Assembly (NCBI GenBank): GCA_963920575.1
Contig: OY986963.1
Location: 1,526,896 to 1,590,895 of the forward strand
DNA: 64,000 nt
Reading direction: 5' to 3'
DNA from: Narthecium ossifragum
Taxonomy: Eukaryota > Streptophyta > Magnoliopsida > Dioscoreales > Nartheciaceae
In this document: one piece after another, positions 25,401 to 38,100 of the stretch
Layout of the letters: each line of letters opens with the position of its first letter
Numbering within the stretch: position 1 is the first letter of the stretch
The notes under the pieces: model-generated
Told to the model about the DNA's origin: nothing
What the model saw: the letters and a program-made list of their open reading frames with translations, nothing else
The model's database searches: none
Translations under genes and position numbers: made by a program

Positions 25401-26949
25401 GAATATAGACCTAAGAAATCCAATTAATGGATAAAGTTTTAATTACTGCTTTAATTTAGTTACTGAAGAAACCAAGCCTTATATAAGCTGATTTTAATTT
25501 TGTGTCTGTAATTAAGTGCTTTTAGCTTATTGTGAGATGGAAGCAATCTGTTGATTTGATGACAAGAACCAATTCTTGGCTACCTCATTACTAAATCAAA
25601 ATTCATCTGACTGCTAATATTCGTTGGCTAGAAAATGTCTAGCCAGTGCTGAATACCAGCAACCTCTATATTTTATCGATTTTCTATACGGATACATAGT
25701 GAAATCGATTCCGTTTCTCCTTCAATCTTGATTAATATATATCAAATTGTACTATTTTTATACATTGGTTGTTGTTATTAGATAAGCTTGACATAAAGTT
25801 ATTGATCGAAGTTATAAATAATTCCATATAGAGGACGTACCCTTTTGTGATGTGTATATATATAGCTAGCATATACAAATCAAAGTGAAGGAAACAGGTA
25901 ATCCACAATGTTGTTTGTTGCAGTTTATAAGAAGTTTTTGTTTAATTGCTGCATGCATGCGTGCAAGATCATTACACATGGATCTTTTAATTACTCATGA
26001 ACATTTAAAGAAAGAGATTTGTTGTTCAAATGGAGATCAGCTGATCAATAGTGTCATGAGAACTAGTTACCTATATATATTTCTGGGTCAAATTGTTATA
26101 TATAAATTTGAAGTACGTAGTTCTACCTAAGAATTAGATATACCTGTTGCTGGGTGAGGAGAGCTAACTAATTAATTAAACCAATCAGTGACACATATGT
26201 CTGCAATAAGAGAGGAAGACATGAGGATGCTTCCTCTATATAGATTATTGTATATTAATTGGTCTGCATGCGATGGCGACTGTGATATCTTGATGACAAC
26301 AGTGATGATGTTTTGCCAAATCTATCGGAGATTTGTAGATCGCCTACATATATAAAAAATTTAATCTCTTAAGGCTGACTTGAAGCTATGACCTGCTGCT
26401 GATTTGACTGTTCTACTCTTGACGCCATAATATCGAATTCCATTGGATATATGGATAACTAGATTAGTTTCTCTACCTGTAGTCTTGCTTATATACGTAC
26501 GTAGTTTTATATATGTCTTGCTTACGACTCACTAGTTAACTATGGTGATATTAAGAAAGAAATTATACTACATTTGTTTCACATTTCACTCTAGAATTTT
26601 AATAACTGCATATATTTCTGAAAGCATATGGGTCTATATAGAGTGCAATCTAAAATGTAAACTATTTTGAAGGGGTATGTGATTATTATATTAATCATTG
26701 TTTTTTATCAAGCATTAATTTACTAGACTAAGAAACAGTAAGATTTTGGAGTTGAAAAATATACCTGGACGACTCTTATAATAATACTGGTGAAAAATTA
26801 AGACAATGTACATCGATCGGATGCATTGACAGTTAAGCCGATTAATTGAGGGAGGTCCTTTCAAAGTAGAAAAAGAAGTCAAGAGGTAAAGTAGCTGTCG
26901 GTATTGGACTACTTCCGACTCTCATAGATCTTATTTTTCTAATGATTAA
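25401..26949. other. AT-rich intergenic DNA
   Basis: No supported feature. Rich in TATATA, AATTAATTAA and TAGCTAGC short motifs; ORFs are short and composition-driven. Confidence 0.5.
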
Positions 26950-27291
26950 CGTATGGGGGGGGGTAATTGATAAAAACCCTGTTTTAATGAAATATTCTGC
27001 TAAAAACCCCATTAGTAAATTTTTAAAGACAATAATCACATCAGTTGAGAGTTTTAATTAGTTGTTAACTATAGATGATAAAAATACCCCCAAGTAATTC
27101 GGCGTCCGAGATTTACCGGAGCTTGATCACTGGCGAGGATGGATTTTTGGAGCATGGGACAAGTGTTGGAGGGTTCGTGGAGGTCTTAGGAGGAGATCCA
27201 CCAGGTCCGATCGTGTAATAGGGGTCCGAGGTGGCTGGATCTGGAGGTGGCAGTAGTGTGTTCTTGGTGGTGGTTCGTCGGCGGCAATGAC

Positions 27292-27819
27292 TAGTGATGG
27301 CAACGGGACGGATCGGGGCGGATATTGGAAATACCATACCCGTCCCCGCACTCCTCCGCCCATACCATAACCGCCCCGTCCCCGCGCGGATAATGGGGAT
27401 CGTGGACCATAACCATCCCCGTGGGTACGCGGATATTACCCGCAATCCGCGGTTACCCGCAAAACCTAAAAAAACCATTCAATTAGCATTAAGCCTCTAA
27501 AATCTAAATCCACTAAACTATCATCAACATTCGGTCTCTAAAATCTAGATTCACCGAACACTCATCAACAATTAGTCTTTATTAGAGTATTATTACAAAA
27601 ATAGACTCTTTAAAATCCACCAAACCAACATTTAGTGGCGGGGCGGGGCGGATAGCGGGGCGGATATTACCCAATACCATAATCCGCCCCGTACCCCGCG
27701 CGGATTTTAAATTTGTAAACCATACCCGTATCCACGGGTAAAAAATCTATACCATACCAATCCCCATCGGTGCGGATCGGGTCGGTTATCCAGCGGGGCG
27801 GTCAATTTTGCCATCCCTA
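27292..27819. mobile_element. hAT-like MITE, GC-rich
   Basis: 528 bp. The left end TAGTGATGGCAA and the reverse complement of the right end, TAGGGATGGCAA, match at 11 of 12 positions. The adjoining 8 bases are GCAATGAC (left) and GCGATGGC (right), a 6/8 match consistent with a decayed 8-bp hAT target duplication. Inside, GGGGCGGATATT-type motifs near the left end recur inverted and direct (ATACCCGTCCCC, CCGCCCCG, GCGGGGCGG), so the unit could fold on itself. No coding capacity. Confidence 0.65.
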
Positions 27820-28284
27820 GCGATGGCGGCCTTAATCCGAGGCAAAATCGAAGGGGAGGGACTCTGGGAGGTAAAATGTGTGATTTGGTGGAGGAGTTTG
27901 AGGGGATCTCAATGGAGAGGAGTGGCCGATTTGGTGGAGAACCGCGGAGGGGGTTTTAATGGTAATGGCCGGTGTTAGAGGAGATCTTTTCGAGGGTAGT
28001 AAAGGTCAGTGAAAGACATGGAGGTGAAGGTGGTGTGAGTGGTGGTTGTTGGGAGGAGCGGCGGCGAAGGCGAGGTGGAGGCCGCGGCTCGGGGTCAAGC
28101 CGACCCGAGCCAGAAATGAGCCGGGACTTGAAGTTGAGCTGAGCCGAGAAAAATAAGAGAGAGAAAAGCTGAGAAAATATGAAAAAGGGCATAAAAATAA
28201 GAGAAAATGTGAATAAAATTATGAAAAAAGTGGAGGTGACTGAAAAGACCATTGATGGAGAATCTCAGTCAATTAAGTTGTAAT

Positions 28285-29010
28285 TTGAAAAGTTAAAAAG
28301 ATAAAAATACATAAAAGATAAAAATGCATTTAAAAATATAAAAATGCATATAAAAAGATGAAAATGCATTTAAAACATAAAAAGGAAGTTAAAAGATGAA
28401 AATGGAGCTAAAAGGATAAAAATGAAGTTAAAGAAGATAAAAATGGAGTTAAACATATGAAAATGAAGGAAAGATAAAAATGCATTTAAAAAGATAAAAA
28501 TGAAGTTAAAAAGATGAAAGTACATTTAAAACGATGAAAATGCATTCAAAAAGATAAAAATGGAGTTAAAAAGACAAAAATGGAGTTTAAAAAGATGAAA
28601 ATGCAGTTAAATAGATAAAAATAAAGTTAAAAAGATAAAAATGGAGTTAAAAAGATGAAAATGTAGAAAAGATAAAAATGCATTTAAAAAGATGAAAATG
28701 AATTTTAAAAGAGGAAAATGCATTTAAAAAGATGAAAATGCATTTAAAAAGATGAAAAATGGAGTTAAAAGATAAAAATTAAGTTAAACATATAAAATTG
28801 GAGTTAAAAAGATGAAAATACAGGAAAGAAAAAATGCATTTAAAATGATAAAAATGCATTTAAAATATAAAAATGCATTTAAAATTATGAAAATGAGTTT
28901 AAAAAGGATGAAAATTCATTTAAAAAATTAAAAATGCAGGTAAGATGAAAATGTAGTTATAACGATAAAAATAGAGTTAAAAAGATAAATATGAAAGAAA
29001 GATAAAAATT
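28285..29010. repeat. Degenerate ~20-bp AT-rich minisatellite
   Basis: About 35 head-to-tail copies of a roughly 20-bp unit close to AAAAAGATAAAAATGCATTT, alternating GATAAAAATG / GATGAAAATG with GCATTTA or GAGTTAA endings. Unit length drifts by a few bases. The plus strand is strongly A-rich and C-poor. It lies inside the purine-skewed block. Confidence 0.9.
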
Positions 29011-30426
29011 GGATTGGCGACTAAATGAAATCAATTTTAGGTCATTAGTTTTTCAAATTTTATGTACAATTTTTCAAATTTAGATCGGCAATTTTCCAAA
29101 TTTTATGTACAATTTTAATGCGTAAATTGTATTTTGATAAAAAAAATTTCACAGTTTTGGGTCTCAGCTCGAATCTGGGTTCAATCAACTTAATCTGGCT
29201 CAATTCTGGCTCGGATGTGATCTAATCTGATCTGGTCCAAATCGGTCGAATCTGGTTGTAATCTGATCAAGTTTGGGTTGTTGGATCTGAGCCTGATCGG
29301 AGTTAGCTATGGCTAAGCCTGATGGGCAGGATCTGATTGGATATGGATCAAATCAGATTCAGATTGCTTGGTCGGGCTGAACCGGTTCAAGCCACTTGGC
29401 TCGGTTGAACACACTCAGGCTGATGGTGCTCGATGAGCAAGATGAATGCAAAGCGGGGGAAGGTGGTGGTTGGGGATCTCACCAGATCGGGCCCTAAGAT
29501 GGAGAAGGAAGGGTCGCGGGGGTGAAGGGGTGTCGGATGGGGTTGGGGAGCCCGGAGATGGCGGAGTTGGGTAGGGCTGGTGTCGAATCCGAGAGGAGGA
29601 TGGAGCTCGAAGTCTTCACCGGGGATGAAGGAGGATAGGTTGAAGCGGCGTCTGGTACCCAGTGAGGAGGATGAGAGGTAAGATATGGGGTTTGATGAGT
29701 CTGGGATGATCGGAGGTGGCAGAACCCAGTGGAGCTGGAGAATGTGATGGAGGAGGGGATGGGGAGGCGACTGAGGGAGAATGAGACAGAGCTGGAGATG
29801 CTGGCCAGAGGAACGCCGAGCTAGAATAGAGGGTTTGCCATGGTCGTGGGGAGCCAGGTCTGGTTCGATGTCGCCAAGAAAACAACAAGGGCATCCCCGA
29901 CATCTTGGAGGAGTGGGCTTGCTTGAGAACGGTGGAGCTCAGGGTTGGGTTTGGACGGAGGAGTTGGTCGGAGGTGGGAAAGGGGATGGAGGTGGAGGGG
30001 GTTCGTTAGGATTTTGAGGGGTGGCGACGACTACGGCTGCAGGTGGAACAATGGCGGGGCGGAGCCGCTGGGGAAGTTAAGCCATGAGCCAGCTGGAGGA
30101 GAGAGAGGAGAGAGAAAAGGGTGGAAAAAAAGGAAAAAAGAAAATGGTGGTTTGCTCTTTTTTTTACTCGATTTGGGTTTATTGACAAAAAAAAAAAAAA
30201 AAGTGGGTCAGGGTTTTTGACAAAGTAAATGGGGTTTTTGACTTTTGAGGTTTTGGACCAATAACCTATTTTTTTAGGGGATTTTTTTTTGGACCCAAAT
30301 CAACTGCAACTTGTATCTTGTTTACAGTCTCAATTAACTACTAAAACATGATCAGGGCGGTGTGGTGGTTCCTCCCCCCTGAGTTGCTTGTAGCTGTGAA
30401 AAACTAGCTGATCACTCACTGACCGC

Positions 30427-30767
30427 CACGTGTCAGTGTGGACACTGTTTCTTTCTCACGTGCCTCTATTACACGGCCGACCTAGCTACTAAACTTACTC
30501 CTTTCGATCTTAAAAACATCATATATTTCTCTGAGATCTTTGAATTGACTACTATATATATAGATATAGTACGCACTACGTAGGGTTTTATATTTACGTG
30601 GTTTTATTTTATATGCATGTTACATTATTGCATACCCTTGTTTCCAATCTTTAAAGTTTTCGAAGAGGACAGGTATATGAGGTCTAATTTCACACGAAAC
30701 CTATTCAGATTGGTCCTATAGTATAACATAACATGACATGAGTCAGCCCTTATTAAAGCCTATAAAA
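30427..30767 (+). promoter_or_regulatory. Candidate MYB promoter: two G-boxes and a TATA box
   Basis: CACGTG occurs at 30427-30432 (within GCCACGTGTCAG, ABRE-like) and again at 30458-30463. A TATA box TATAAAA lies at 30761-30767, about 110 bases before the start codon. ABRE/G-box pairs are recognised by bZIP and bHLH factors and are frequent in abscisic-acid-responsive genes; regulation is inferred. Confidence 0.5.
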
Positions 30768-30876
30768 CCCATAGATGACAGATGCCTGGACACCTCCATT
30801 AATCATCCCTCTTAGCTTCCCCAGCCTCTAAACATCTTAAGCTTTCCATCTTCCCTCTAAGGTGAAGCTAGTATCA

Positions 30877-32220
30877 ATGGGGAGGTCTCCTTGCTGTGAT
30901 GAGATAGGTCTGAAGAAGGGGCCATGGACACCGGAGGAGGACAATAATCTGGTGGAGTTCATCCAGAAGAATGGCCATGGGAGCTGGAGGAACCTCCCGA
31001 AGCTTGCCGGGCTTAACCGGTGCGGGAAGAGCTGCAGACTCCGGTGGACGAACTATCTCAGGCCCGATATCAAGAGGGGAAAGTTCGACGAGGAAGAAGA
31101 GAGGCTTATCATACACCTTCATTCTCTTCTAGGAAACAAGTAATACCTCTTAGTTAACTATCCTTAATTTTAATCCACTACTTTCTTTGCTACAATGTTA
31201 TATATCCAATAGTTGGTACGTAGTTGTTATAAACTTATAATTAGCAACTATTTAAGATAAAAGAACTATGAACTATACCTAATATATATGTCTATCATTT
31301 AGTAGTTCAATATATCCATTCCGATCTTTTTTTATCTAAGTTTTTGATGTACTTAATTAATTAACTCTTAAGGTGATCATCTTGTTTGTAGGTGGTCGTC
31401 GATTGCTGGTCGTTTACCGGGCCGGACGGATAATGAGATCAAGAACTACTGGAACACTCACCTCAAGAAGAAGCTCTTTCTCATGGGCATCGATCCGGTC
31501 ACTCATCGGCGGAGGACCGATCTCGACATACTTGCTAGTACTCTTCCTAGCTTGGTTGCAGCTGCAAACCTCGGCAACTTGTCCAGCACCTGGGACAGTG
31601 CTTTTAGACTGCAAGCAGCAGATCAGCAGCTAGCAAAGTTCCAGTTTCTCCAGAGCTTGATTCAGGTCATGTCTTCCGGCTCTCCGCCGGGTGTGGATGC
31701 CATGAATCTCTTAGGGTCAGCCTCCATCAGGAACAGCCAATTGAGTGACCTCCTCCGGCTCAACCGCCAGCTTGAAGGGCTCGCCAGTGGCCCTCTGGCC
31801 GGCACTCAGGACTCGCTGGCGATGCTGATGGGCTTTCCCAATTTGGGCACTCCACAACTTTCCAGCAGTTTTCAAGCTTATCCTGATTCGAACTTCTCGC
31901 TTGATGGAAACGAATTGATCTCCCGCCTGATGAATGGTTCTTGCTCAAATGATCATCTTGTCATGGAGAGGATTAATGATGCTAGTACTGAAATAATGTT
32001 TAATTCCTACTCTAATCGACCTTCGTCGGACTGTGTGCCTTCATTAGTTTCAGCCTCCCCGGAAAATTTCACCGCTACTGATCATAGAGTGCAAGAACCA
32101 ACCAACTCGATCGATTTATCGGCTAATTCATCTACATTAACCTCATTTGAGCCAAGGGACGAGCTAAATGTTGATGATTTCTTGGACAATGATCTTTGCT
32201 GGAAAGACATTCTAGAGTAA
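30877..32220 (+). CDS. R2R3-MYB transcription factor (MYB9/MYB107/MYB39-like)
   Basis: Two exons, 30877-31139 and 31392-32220, join within codon AA|G to give 363 residues. [20 protein letters not shown] opens the R2 repeat, with its three spaced tryptophans (PWTPEED, GSWRNL, LRWTNYL). R3 has Phe, Trp, Trp ([24 protein letters not shown]). The R3 bHLH-interaction signature is not kept, so a bHLH partner is unlikely. After R3, [20 protein letters not shown] is typical of the MYB9/107/39/41/53/92/93 group, whose members activate suberin and related lipid-polyester genes; the acidic end [11 protein letters not shown] fits an activator. The usual first intron inside R2 is absent; only the intron before W of R3 remains. 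Neighbourhood (NAA60 and UTP13) favours MYB9/MYB107. The exact orthologue needs a tree. Confidence 0.93.
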
Positions 32221-34879
32221 GCCGTCTAGCTAATATCTAAACTTCGTCGTTCCCATGTTTTCTTATTTAATTAGCTTCTAATTAAGTACGAATGTGATAA
32301 TAGTCATATGTTATTTGCTATTTGCAGCCAGATATCTTGATCGATCAAACGTCTAGCAGAGAAGAAAACTTTGTGATAGGAAGATCTGAAGGCCAGGATT
32401 GTTGTGAATAATAAGTTATACATTTCATGTATTTATTTATTATACAGAATATCAAACCTCAGATGTCAAAAACATATGATACAGCAATTTTATGTAGGAT
32501 TAAACACAAGATTTATGTACACATCGTATATATATATCTTCATGAGGTACTTTTTTTCTTTTCTTTCTGTTGTAATTGAGATTCAAGGATATACTATTAC
32601 TGATTTTCTGCTATGAATTTCTATATATCATATGGGTTGATTAATTTGTCTCAATTCTACTTAATTATTTTATGAGAACTAAAAGGAGCCCATTAAAGCA
32701 GAGAGAAAGAGAAGGGTAGCTGAGACTTCTGACGGCCAGTATATAAATAGTTAGTTGGAGTTGGATGTGGCTAGCTTGTAACATGAAACAGGAGATGCAA
32801 TAGAGACTTCTGAAAGGGAATTTTCTTGTACTACAATATAATGTTTGAACTAATTAATGAGCTTAATGGCTTGAGAAAGTACTTGTAAAAGACAAGGGCA
32901 TGATCTGTGTGTTATCAAGCTGCAGTGTTGACAGTTATATCAGAATCTTTGAAACTCCAACATCTTATCAAGGGTTGCAGATTTCATGTATCATGAGGTG
33001 CATGATCTAATTAACAGCAATGTTTCTTCTCAGATAATGATAAGCTAATTCAAAGCTAGCTAGCATAAAGAGATTGATGAGAGCCTTTTATATATGATAT
33101 GTCCCTATCCTTGATCATCCACTTTTTGTGAACAAATTAAAGTCATGTTATTAGTTACTCATTAGGTAAGACTCATGCCTTCATCCACAATCCATTGACT
33201 ATAAGCTCTCTCTCTCTCTCTCTCTGCAATTCGATTCTAATTCAATTCAGGACTTTTCAGCATAATTAATCAACATCGATCCTTTCCTTAAGAAAAGGAC
33301 GAAGTAACCGAATTATGTACTAATTAACCATGGAAAAGTTAAAGAGTTTGTCACAGTACATGTGTATGTGTTAGTCTTTCTTTGTTTAGAAATAAACATG
33401 GACTTAATTCTCCGGCCTTCAATCGCAAAAGCTCATTCACCATCAACACCTTCGCTTGGATCTCTTTAAAAGAGGCCTTTCAGAATGATTAGAACAATAA
33501 CACTGCTTGTTAATTACCATAAGATCTTTGCCTTTGGAGGGCTTAGCAATATTTGATTTTATGATCGATCTTCTCTCATCTCGTTATTGTTCAATTGGAA
33601 GAGAGGCCAGTATAGTAGGAGGATATATATGAGCTGCGGTTTGAGCTATATAGGCACTTAATGTGTATATATATTTCTAATCAAAGCAACACATTCTTGT
33701 CCCACAAGGACAAGGGATACCATGATATTTGAGTAGGTAAGCTGTGTGATTTTATTAAAACAACTAACTTACCTACCCTTAAAGAAATTCTTAGTTTCCA
33801 ACCTAAAGCGTCATGTCATTGCATTATACTATATGATATATATCAATCTCTGAGATTTCTCCTTCATTTCAAGCTAGACACCATGGTTCACAATATGTCA
33901 TCGTAGACTCTAGGATTAGTAAATGCAGATAAAACCAAGAAGACTGGATCTTGGTTCTAAATAATTAATGACCAATCTGATTAGATCGACCAATCTAATG
34001 TTTCAACATGCACTTTTGAAGTACAAGAGCTAGAAGTCAATAAACCCTTTGAATGCAGGCAGAAACACCATGAATGAGATTTAGGTACTGTGCTGGAACT
34101 TGCCATCAGCTTGGATCAATGATACGCAAAGCTTAGAAGCAAATCGGTTACGCCAAATAGACGCGTCTAATCATACCAAATAAAGCTCTCTTAGAGTTCA
34201 CATTTCAAAAAGTTGCAGTTGTTGGATTAGAAATAGCTCAGCAATGAAGTTGCAGAGAAATTAAGATCATCATCCATGACCACCTAGCAATTCTTTGCAC
34301 CTTTTTGAAGTTAATTAATCAGCTATCTTAGATCTTGGCACATAGTGGACTTAAACTACGTACGTATGGCATGTTGTTGATTAAACATCAGCTTCTGATC
34401 ACATGATAATTAATTGTCTCATGACATGCAAGTTTCAATCAATGAGCGAGGCAAATTAATCCATACTTGTTGCTTAATTTTTTTTCAAAGCTGGGTAGCT
34501 TCTCCGTCAAGGCTTTCCTAATCGAAGAGTTCGCTAGCGATATTCCTCCTCTTAAAGCTGCCTAATCTTCCACCCATGGCTCACATAAGCGAAAGGTAAG
34601 GATTGATCCTATATATATATATAGTTTGCCTCATGCGATTGCAAGATTAACTATGGAACTAAACAGTCATATATATGTATGTATACTTCATGTTATAAAA
34701 AAATGATCTACCACTACAATCTTAGGGATCATGACTCTTGGACTACTACATGTTCAAGCTATATATTAGAGAGGTGAGCTCCATGGTTTTAAGTTGCCTC
34801 ATGTCTAGGTTTCAAAATTTTTGAAATAGAGAAGTGGAAGAAGGAATGGAAATATCGAAGCTTAGCTAGGATCATGAAA
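32221..34879. other. Intergenic region between MYB and UTP13
   Basis: MYB 3' UTR, then AT-rich DNA with no supported gene. A (CT)n microsatellite lies at about 33206-33225 and short TATATA runs are common. Confidence 0.5.
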
Positions 34880-34932
34880 TGGGCCTAGCTAAGGCTTTTA
34901 ATGGGCCACAAACCAACATGAGCCTTAGCCCA
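34880..34932 (+). promoter_or_regulatory. Site II elements in the UTP13 promoter
   Basis: TGGGCC occurs at 34880-34885 and 34902-34907, and its TGGGCT form inverted (AGCCCA) near 34927-34932, about 220-270 bases before the start codon. Site II (TGGGCY) elements bind TCP factors and are enriched upstream of plant ribosomal-protein and ribosome-biogenesis genes, usually near a telo-box. Partial telo-box-like AAACCCTC lies near 35065-35080. Fits the gene's nucleolar role; function is inferred. Confidence 0.5.
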
Positions 34933-35149
34933 TTGCTCGCAACCTTAACCGGACAGGTCCAAGATCCAAATCCAAGACTCATTTACCACCCGAAACCTTA
35001 ACGGATCTTTAATCGGATCGGACCGTTTGACGCCTGGATATATCTCCTCCATAAACCCCACCAGGTCTCATAAACCCTCAACTCCGCGGCCGGCGCTTCC
35101 TTTTCTACCTCCTTTCGGCGGAAGCCCTAAAATCAGTTGGCCGCCGGCG

Positions 35150-38100
35150 ATGGCAGCCCCCCTGGCTCCGCTGGTCCTCAAGAGGAACTATCGGTGCGTG
35201 CCCACGCTGCAGCAGTTCTACGGCGGTGGGCCGTTCGCAGTGACATCGGATGGCGCCACCCTCGCTTGCGCGTGCGGTGAGGAGGTAAAGATTGTAGATT
35301 CCTCCAGCGGCGCCGTGCGCGCCACCATCGAGGGTGACTCTGCCCCTGTCACTGCCGTCGCTCTGTCCCCAGACGACCGCTTCCTATTCTCCGCCGGTCA
35401 CAGCCGTCTCATCAGAGTCTGGGACCTCTCCACTTTTAAGTGCATCCGATCTTGGAAGGTATGACCATGATAATCTTGGAGGAAATTGTAGAAATCTTGT
35501 TATCTTGTTTCGTTCAATTTATTGACATAGATGGCTAGTTTTTAGGTTAACCGGTAGAAGGCTTGGGTTTAAATTAATTAGCGAAAAGACTCCTAGTCTT
35601 TAAGAACTCGTAGAACTCCTAAGGCCAGCTGCAACTGTGACATTTTTGGGTACCTCAGATCTCGTAAGGTGTTTGAATTAAATGGGAATCGTAGTTATTT
35701 TTCTGTTTCTTTAGTCTGATATATATTCTTTTGTCCTTGTAGCCGGTTGCCTGACAAGCCCGTGAGAAATTAAATTGCGATGACATATGGTTGAGCGGAG
35801 TGCAATAAGAAGAATCTTTCATTTCCCTGTGTATATAAGTCCATAAAGTTGCATTATTCATTTATTTTAAGAGATGTTGCTTCTTTTTATTTCAGCATCT
35901 CATTTTCTTCTGCTTTATCTAGCTTTGTTGCTAACTTATAGGGGGATCAGATAGAAATAAAATTTGTTGTATTTGGATCTGAGAAGCTGTGATAATTTAA
36001 ATTTTGGTTGCTATTGTGCTTGGCGGCGTTTAATGTTCAAGCATCTTAGTAATCCTCTCACGCTCATCTAGTCTCAGTGTTCTTATTTTGAAGTGTTTGA
36101 TCTATTCCCTCTTTGCTGTTCTGCCTAAGTAATTGGTGCCCAATAGGATGAAGAACCTGTGATATTTGGGTCTCTATTGAGGTAATATGGCATGTTGGCT
36201 TTCAATTTTTTGAAAATTTTACAGTGATGTGGTGTTGATCTCTGAACTTTTAAAGGATATAGTGATTTTCTGACCCCTTAGGATACACATATATAATCAA
36301 TTATGTTTATCTTCTTTGGGTTAGGGTCATGATGGTCCTGTAATGGCCATGGCTTGTCATGCATCTGGAGGATTGCTTGCCACAGGGGGAGCAGACAAAA
36401 GGATCTGTATCTGGGACGTGGATGGTGGCTTTTGCACCCATGTCTTTGAAGGCCATGAGGGAGTTGTGACATGCATTATGTTCCATCCCCATCCAGACCG
36501 TTTACTTGTGAGTGCAAGCAGTTCACACTCTACTTCCATTATGGAGCTCATATGAAGATTTTCTTGTTTGCTTTTCCTGAATGTTACTTCTGCAAAATGT
36601 TGGAATCTGTTATTCTCGTTAGTTTTGTTTTTATTACAATTAATGTTAGAACTGCTGTCCATTCAACACCTAGGATGGTTTTATTTGGATTTGTATGGAG
36701 ATATTTCAAGTAGATAATATTCCAACTTATGGTTAATATCTTTTGCTGGTTTTTGTCCGGTAAGAAATTTGATTATTCAAAGGGAATACATACATACGAA
36801 AATTGTTGAGAGTAAACTGATATGGTGACCAACCAAAATGTTGAGAGTAAGCTGATAATATGACCAACAAAAGATTTCAAGATGATTTATATATTAGGGG
36901 ATACAATAGCAATATAGTGGAAGTGCCTTGCTTTTCTAAGAGCAAACTATGACCAATGAGTACAGGGTATTATCTCATAAGTTAGTTGACAATTGGTTTA
37001 CTAAATTTTTCTAATATAACAAGGAAGGTAAAGTTAAAATCATACTATGACATCCAAGGAAAAAAAGAAAAAGAAAAATATGGCTTTTTGTTGGGAATGG
37101 GATTTTGCAATGTCTGTCCAGTAGGTGATCTTTCATGATCAGTTCTACTGTATACTATGCTTGGAAGAATCACAGTAAAAATAGTGCATTCCTTTATATG
37201 TTCTTTATACTTCAGAGAGTCCACAAATTTGTGAATTCTAGGTTAGGTATTCTATTAGTAATTGACTTTCCTAAACAAATCTCTGATGGTCTACACCTTT
37301 TACAATGTCGATACCAATATGGATCTTATTGCTTGTGCCGATGCATATATTCTTTAGCATTTGTTTGCTTGCAATTTGGTTTTAAAAGTAGAATTTCATA
37401 GCACCAAGTGTAGAGTTCCCAAGTTAAAGCGACCTATTCGTGAAGGTCAATTTTCAAGAAATATTGCTGTAAGTTGGTGAAACTAGGATTTATCTTTAGA
37501 TATGTTTTTCATGTTTAAGTCAAACTCCAGCATACCTTAGGCTGGTCTCACAGCAACATGCGTAAGGTTTGAAGAGGTAGGGTTAGGTCTCAGTGAGGCA
37601 TCAGCAGAGGTGTTAGAATGCGGAGGTATAACCCAAGGCATTCAAATCTCCCGTCCCTTTTGAATCTGTCAAAATAGCTAGATACAAAAAAATAGAAAAT
37701 ACATGCATGCAATTACTCGAATAGATTGTTCGGGTTGCGAATTTGAACTCAGAGATTGTTCAACTTTTTTCCTATATTGTTCAGTTTTATTTGTGTACTT
37801 TTGGTCATCAATTGTTTCAGTTTATGGTTGTGAAACTGTAATAGTTTTGTCAAAACCTGCTTACTTAGAAATAGGAATTCAGTTCCCTCCTTGCCTTTTT
37901 AGACACGACGATTTCTTTGTCCTAAAAATTGAAATTCAGATTTGATTTTGATGTCATAACTACATGATGCTGGCCTGTCTTTTCTTTCCTATTCTTTTGA
38001 AAGTACATGTTTGAGTGTAATTTGTTGGTTCATCTAGTTATTTTCAGGGAGTGATGATGCAAGTGTGCGAGTTTGGAATCTGAAAGGTAAAAAGGGCAAA

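Larger units (their letters stand above)
26950..30290. repeat. Purine-skewed composite repeat block, possible large DNA transposon
   Basis: Outside the embedded MITE and minisatellite, the plus strand at 27110-27290, 27820-28140 and 29430-30060 is strongly G+A rich (GGTGGAGG, GAGGAGG, GGGGATGGAGG) and C-poor. Both edges carry paired AAAAACCC/GGGTTTTT motifs in opposite orientation: TAAAAACCCTG and TAAAAACCCC near 26974-27012, and CAGGGTTTTTGAC and GGGGTTTTTGAC near 30210-30243. This resembles decayed terminal inverted repeats of one large element, but no transposase or target duplication was seen. ORFs here (for example 29616-30220) are compositional. A degenerate TCTG/ATCTGG-rich stretch lies at 29160-29400. 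Confidence 0.4.

Noticed and set aside
28285..29010. CRISPR-like array
   Set aside because: Units are contiguous and degenerate with no unique spacers; this is a minisatellite in a plant nuclear genome.
29616..30220. ORFs of 78-95 codons on both strands in the purine-rich block
   Set aside because: Composition-driven (Gly/Arg/Ser/Pro-rich); no domain and no splice partners.
35027..35149. Upstream in-frame extension of UTP13
   Set aside because: The frame is open but begins with a non-ATG codon, and the extra residues are Pro/Ser-rich and unlike UTP13 proteins.
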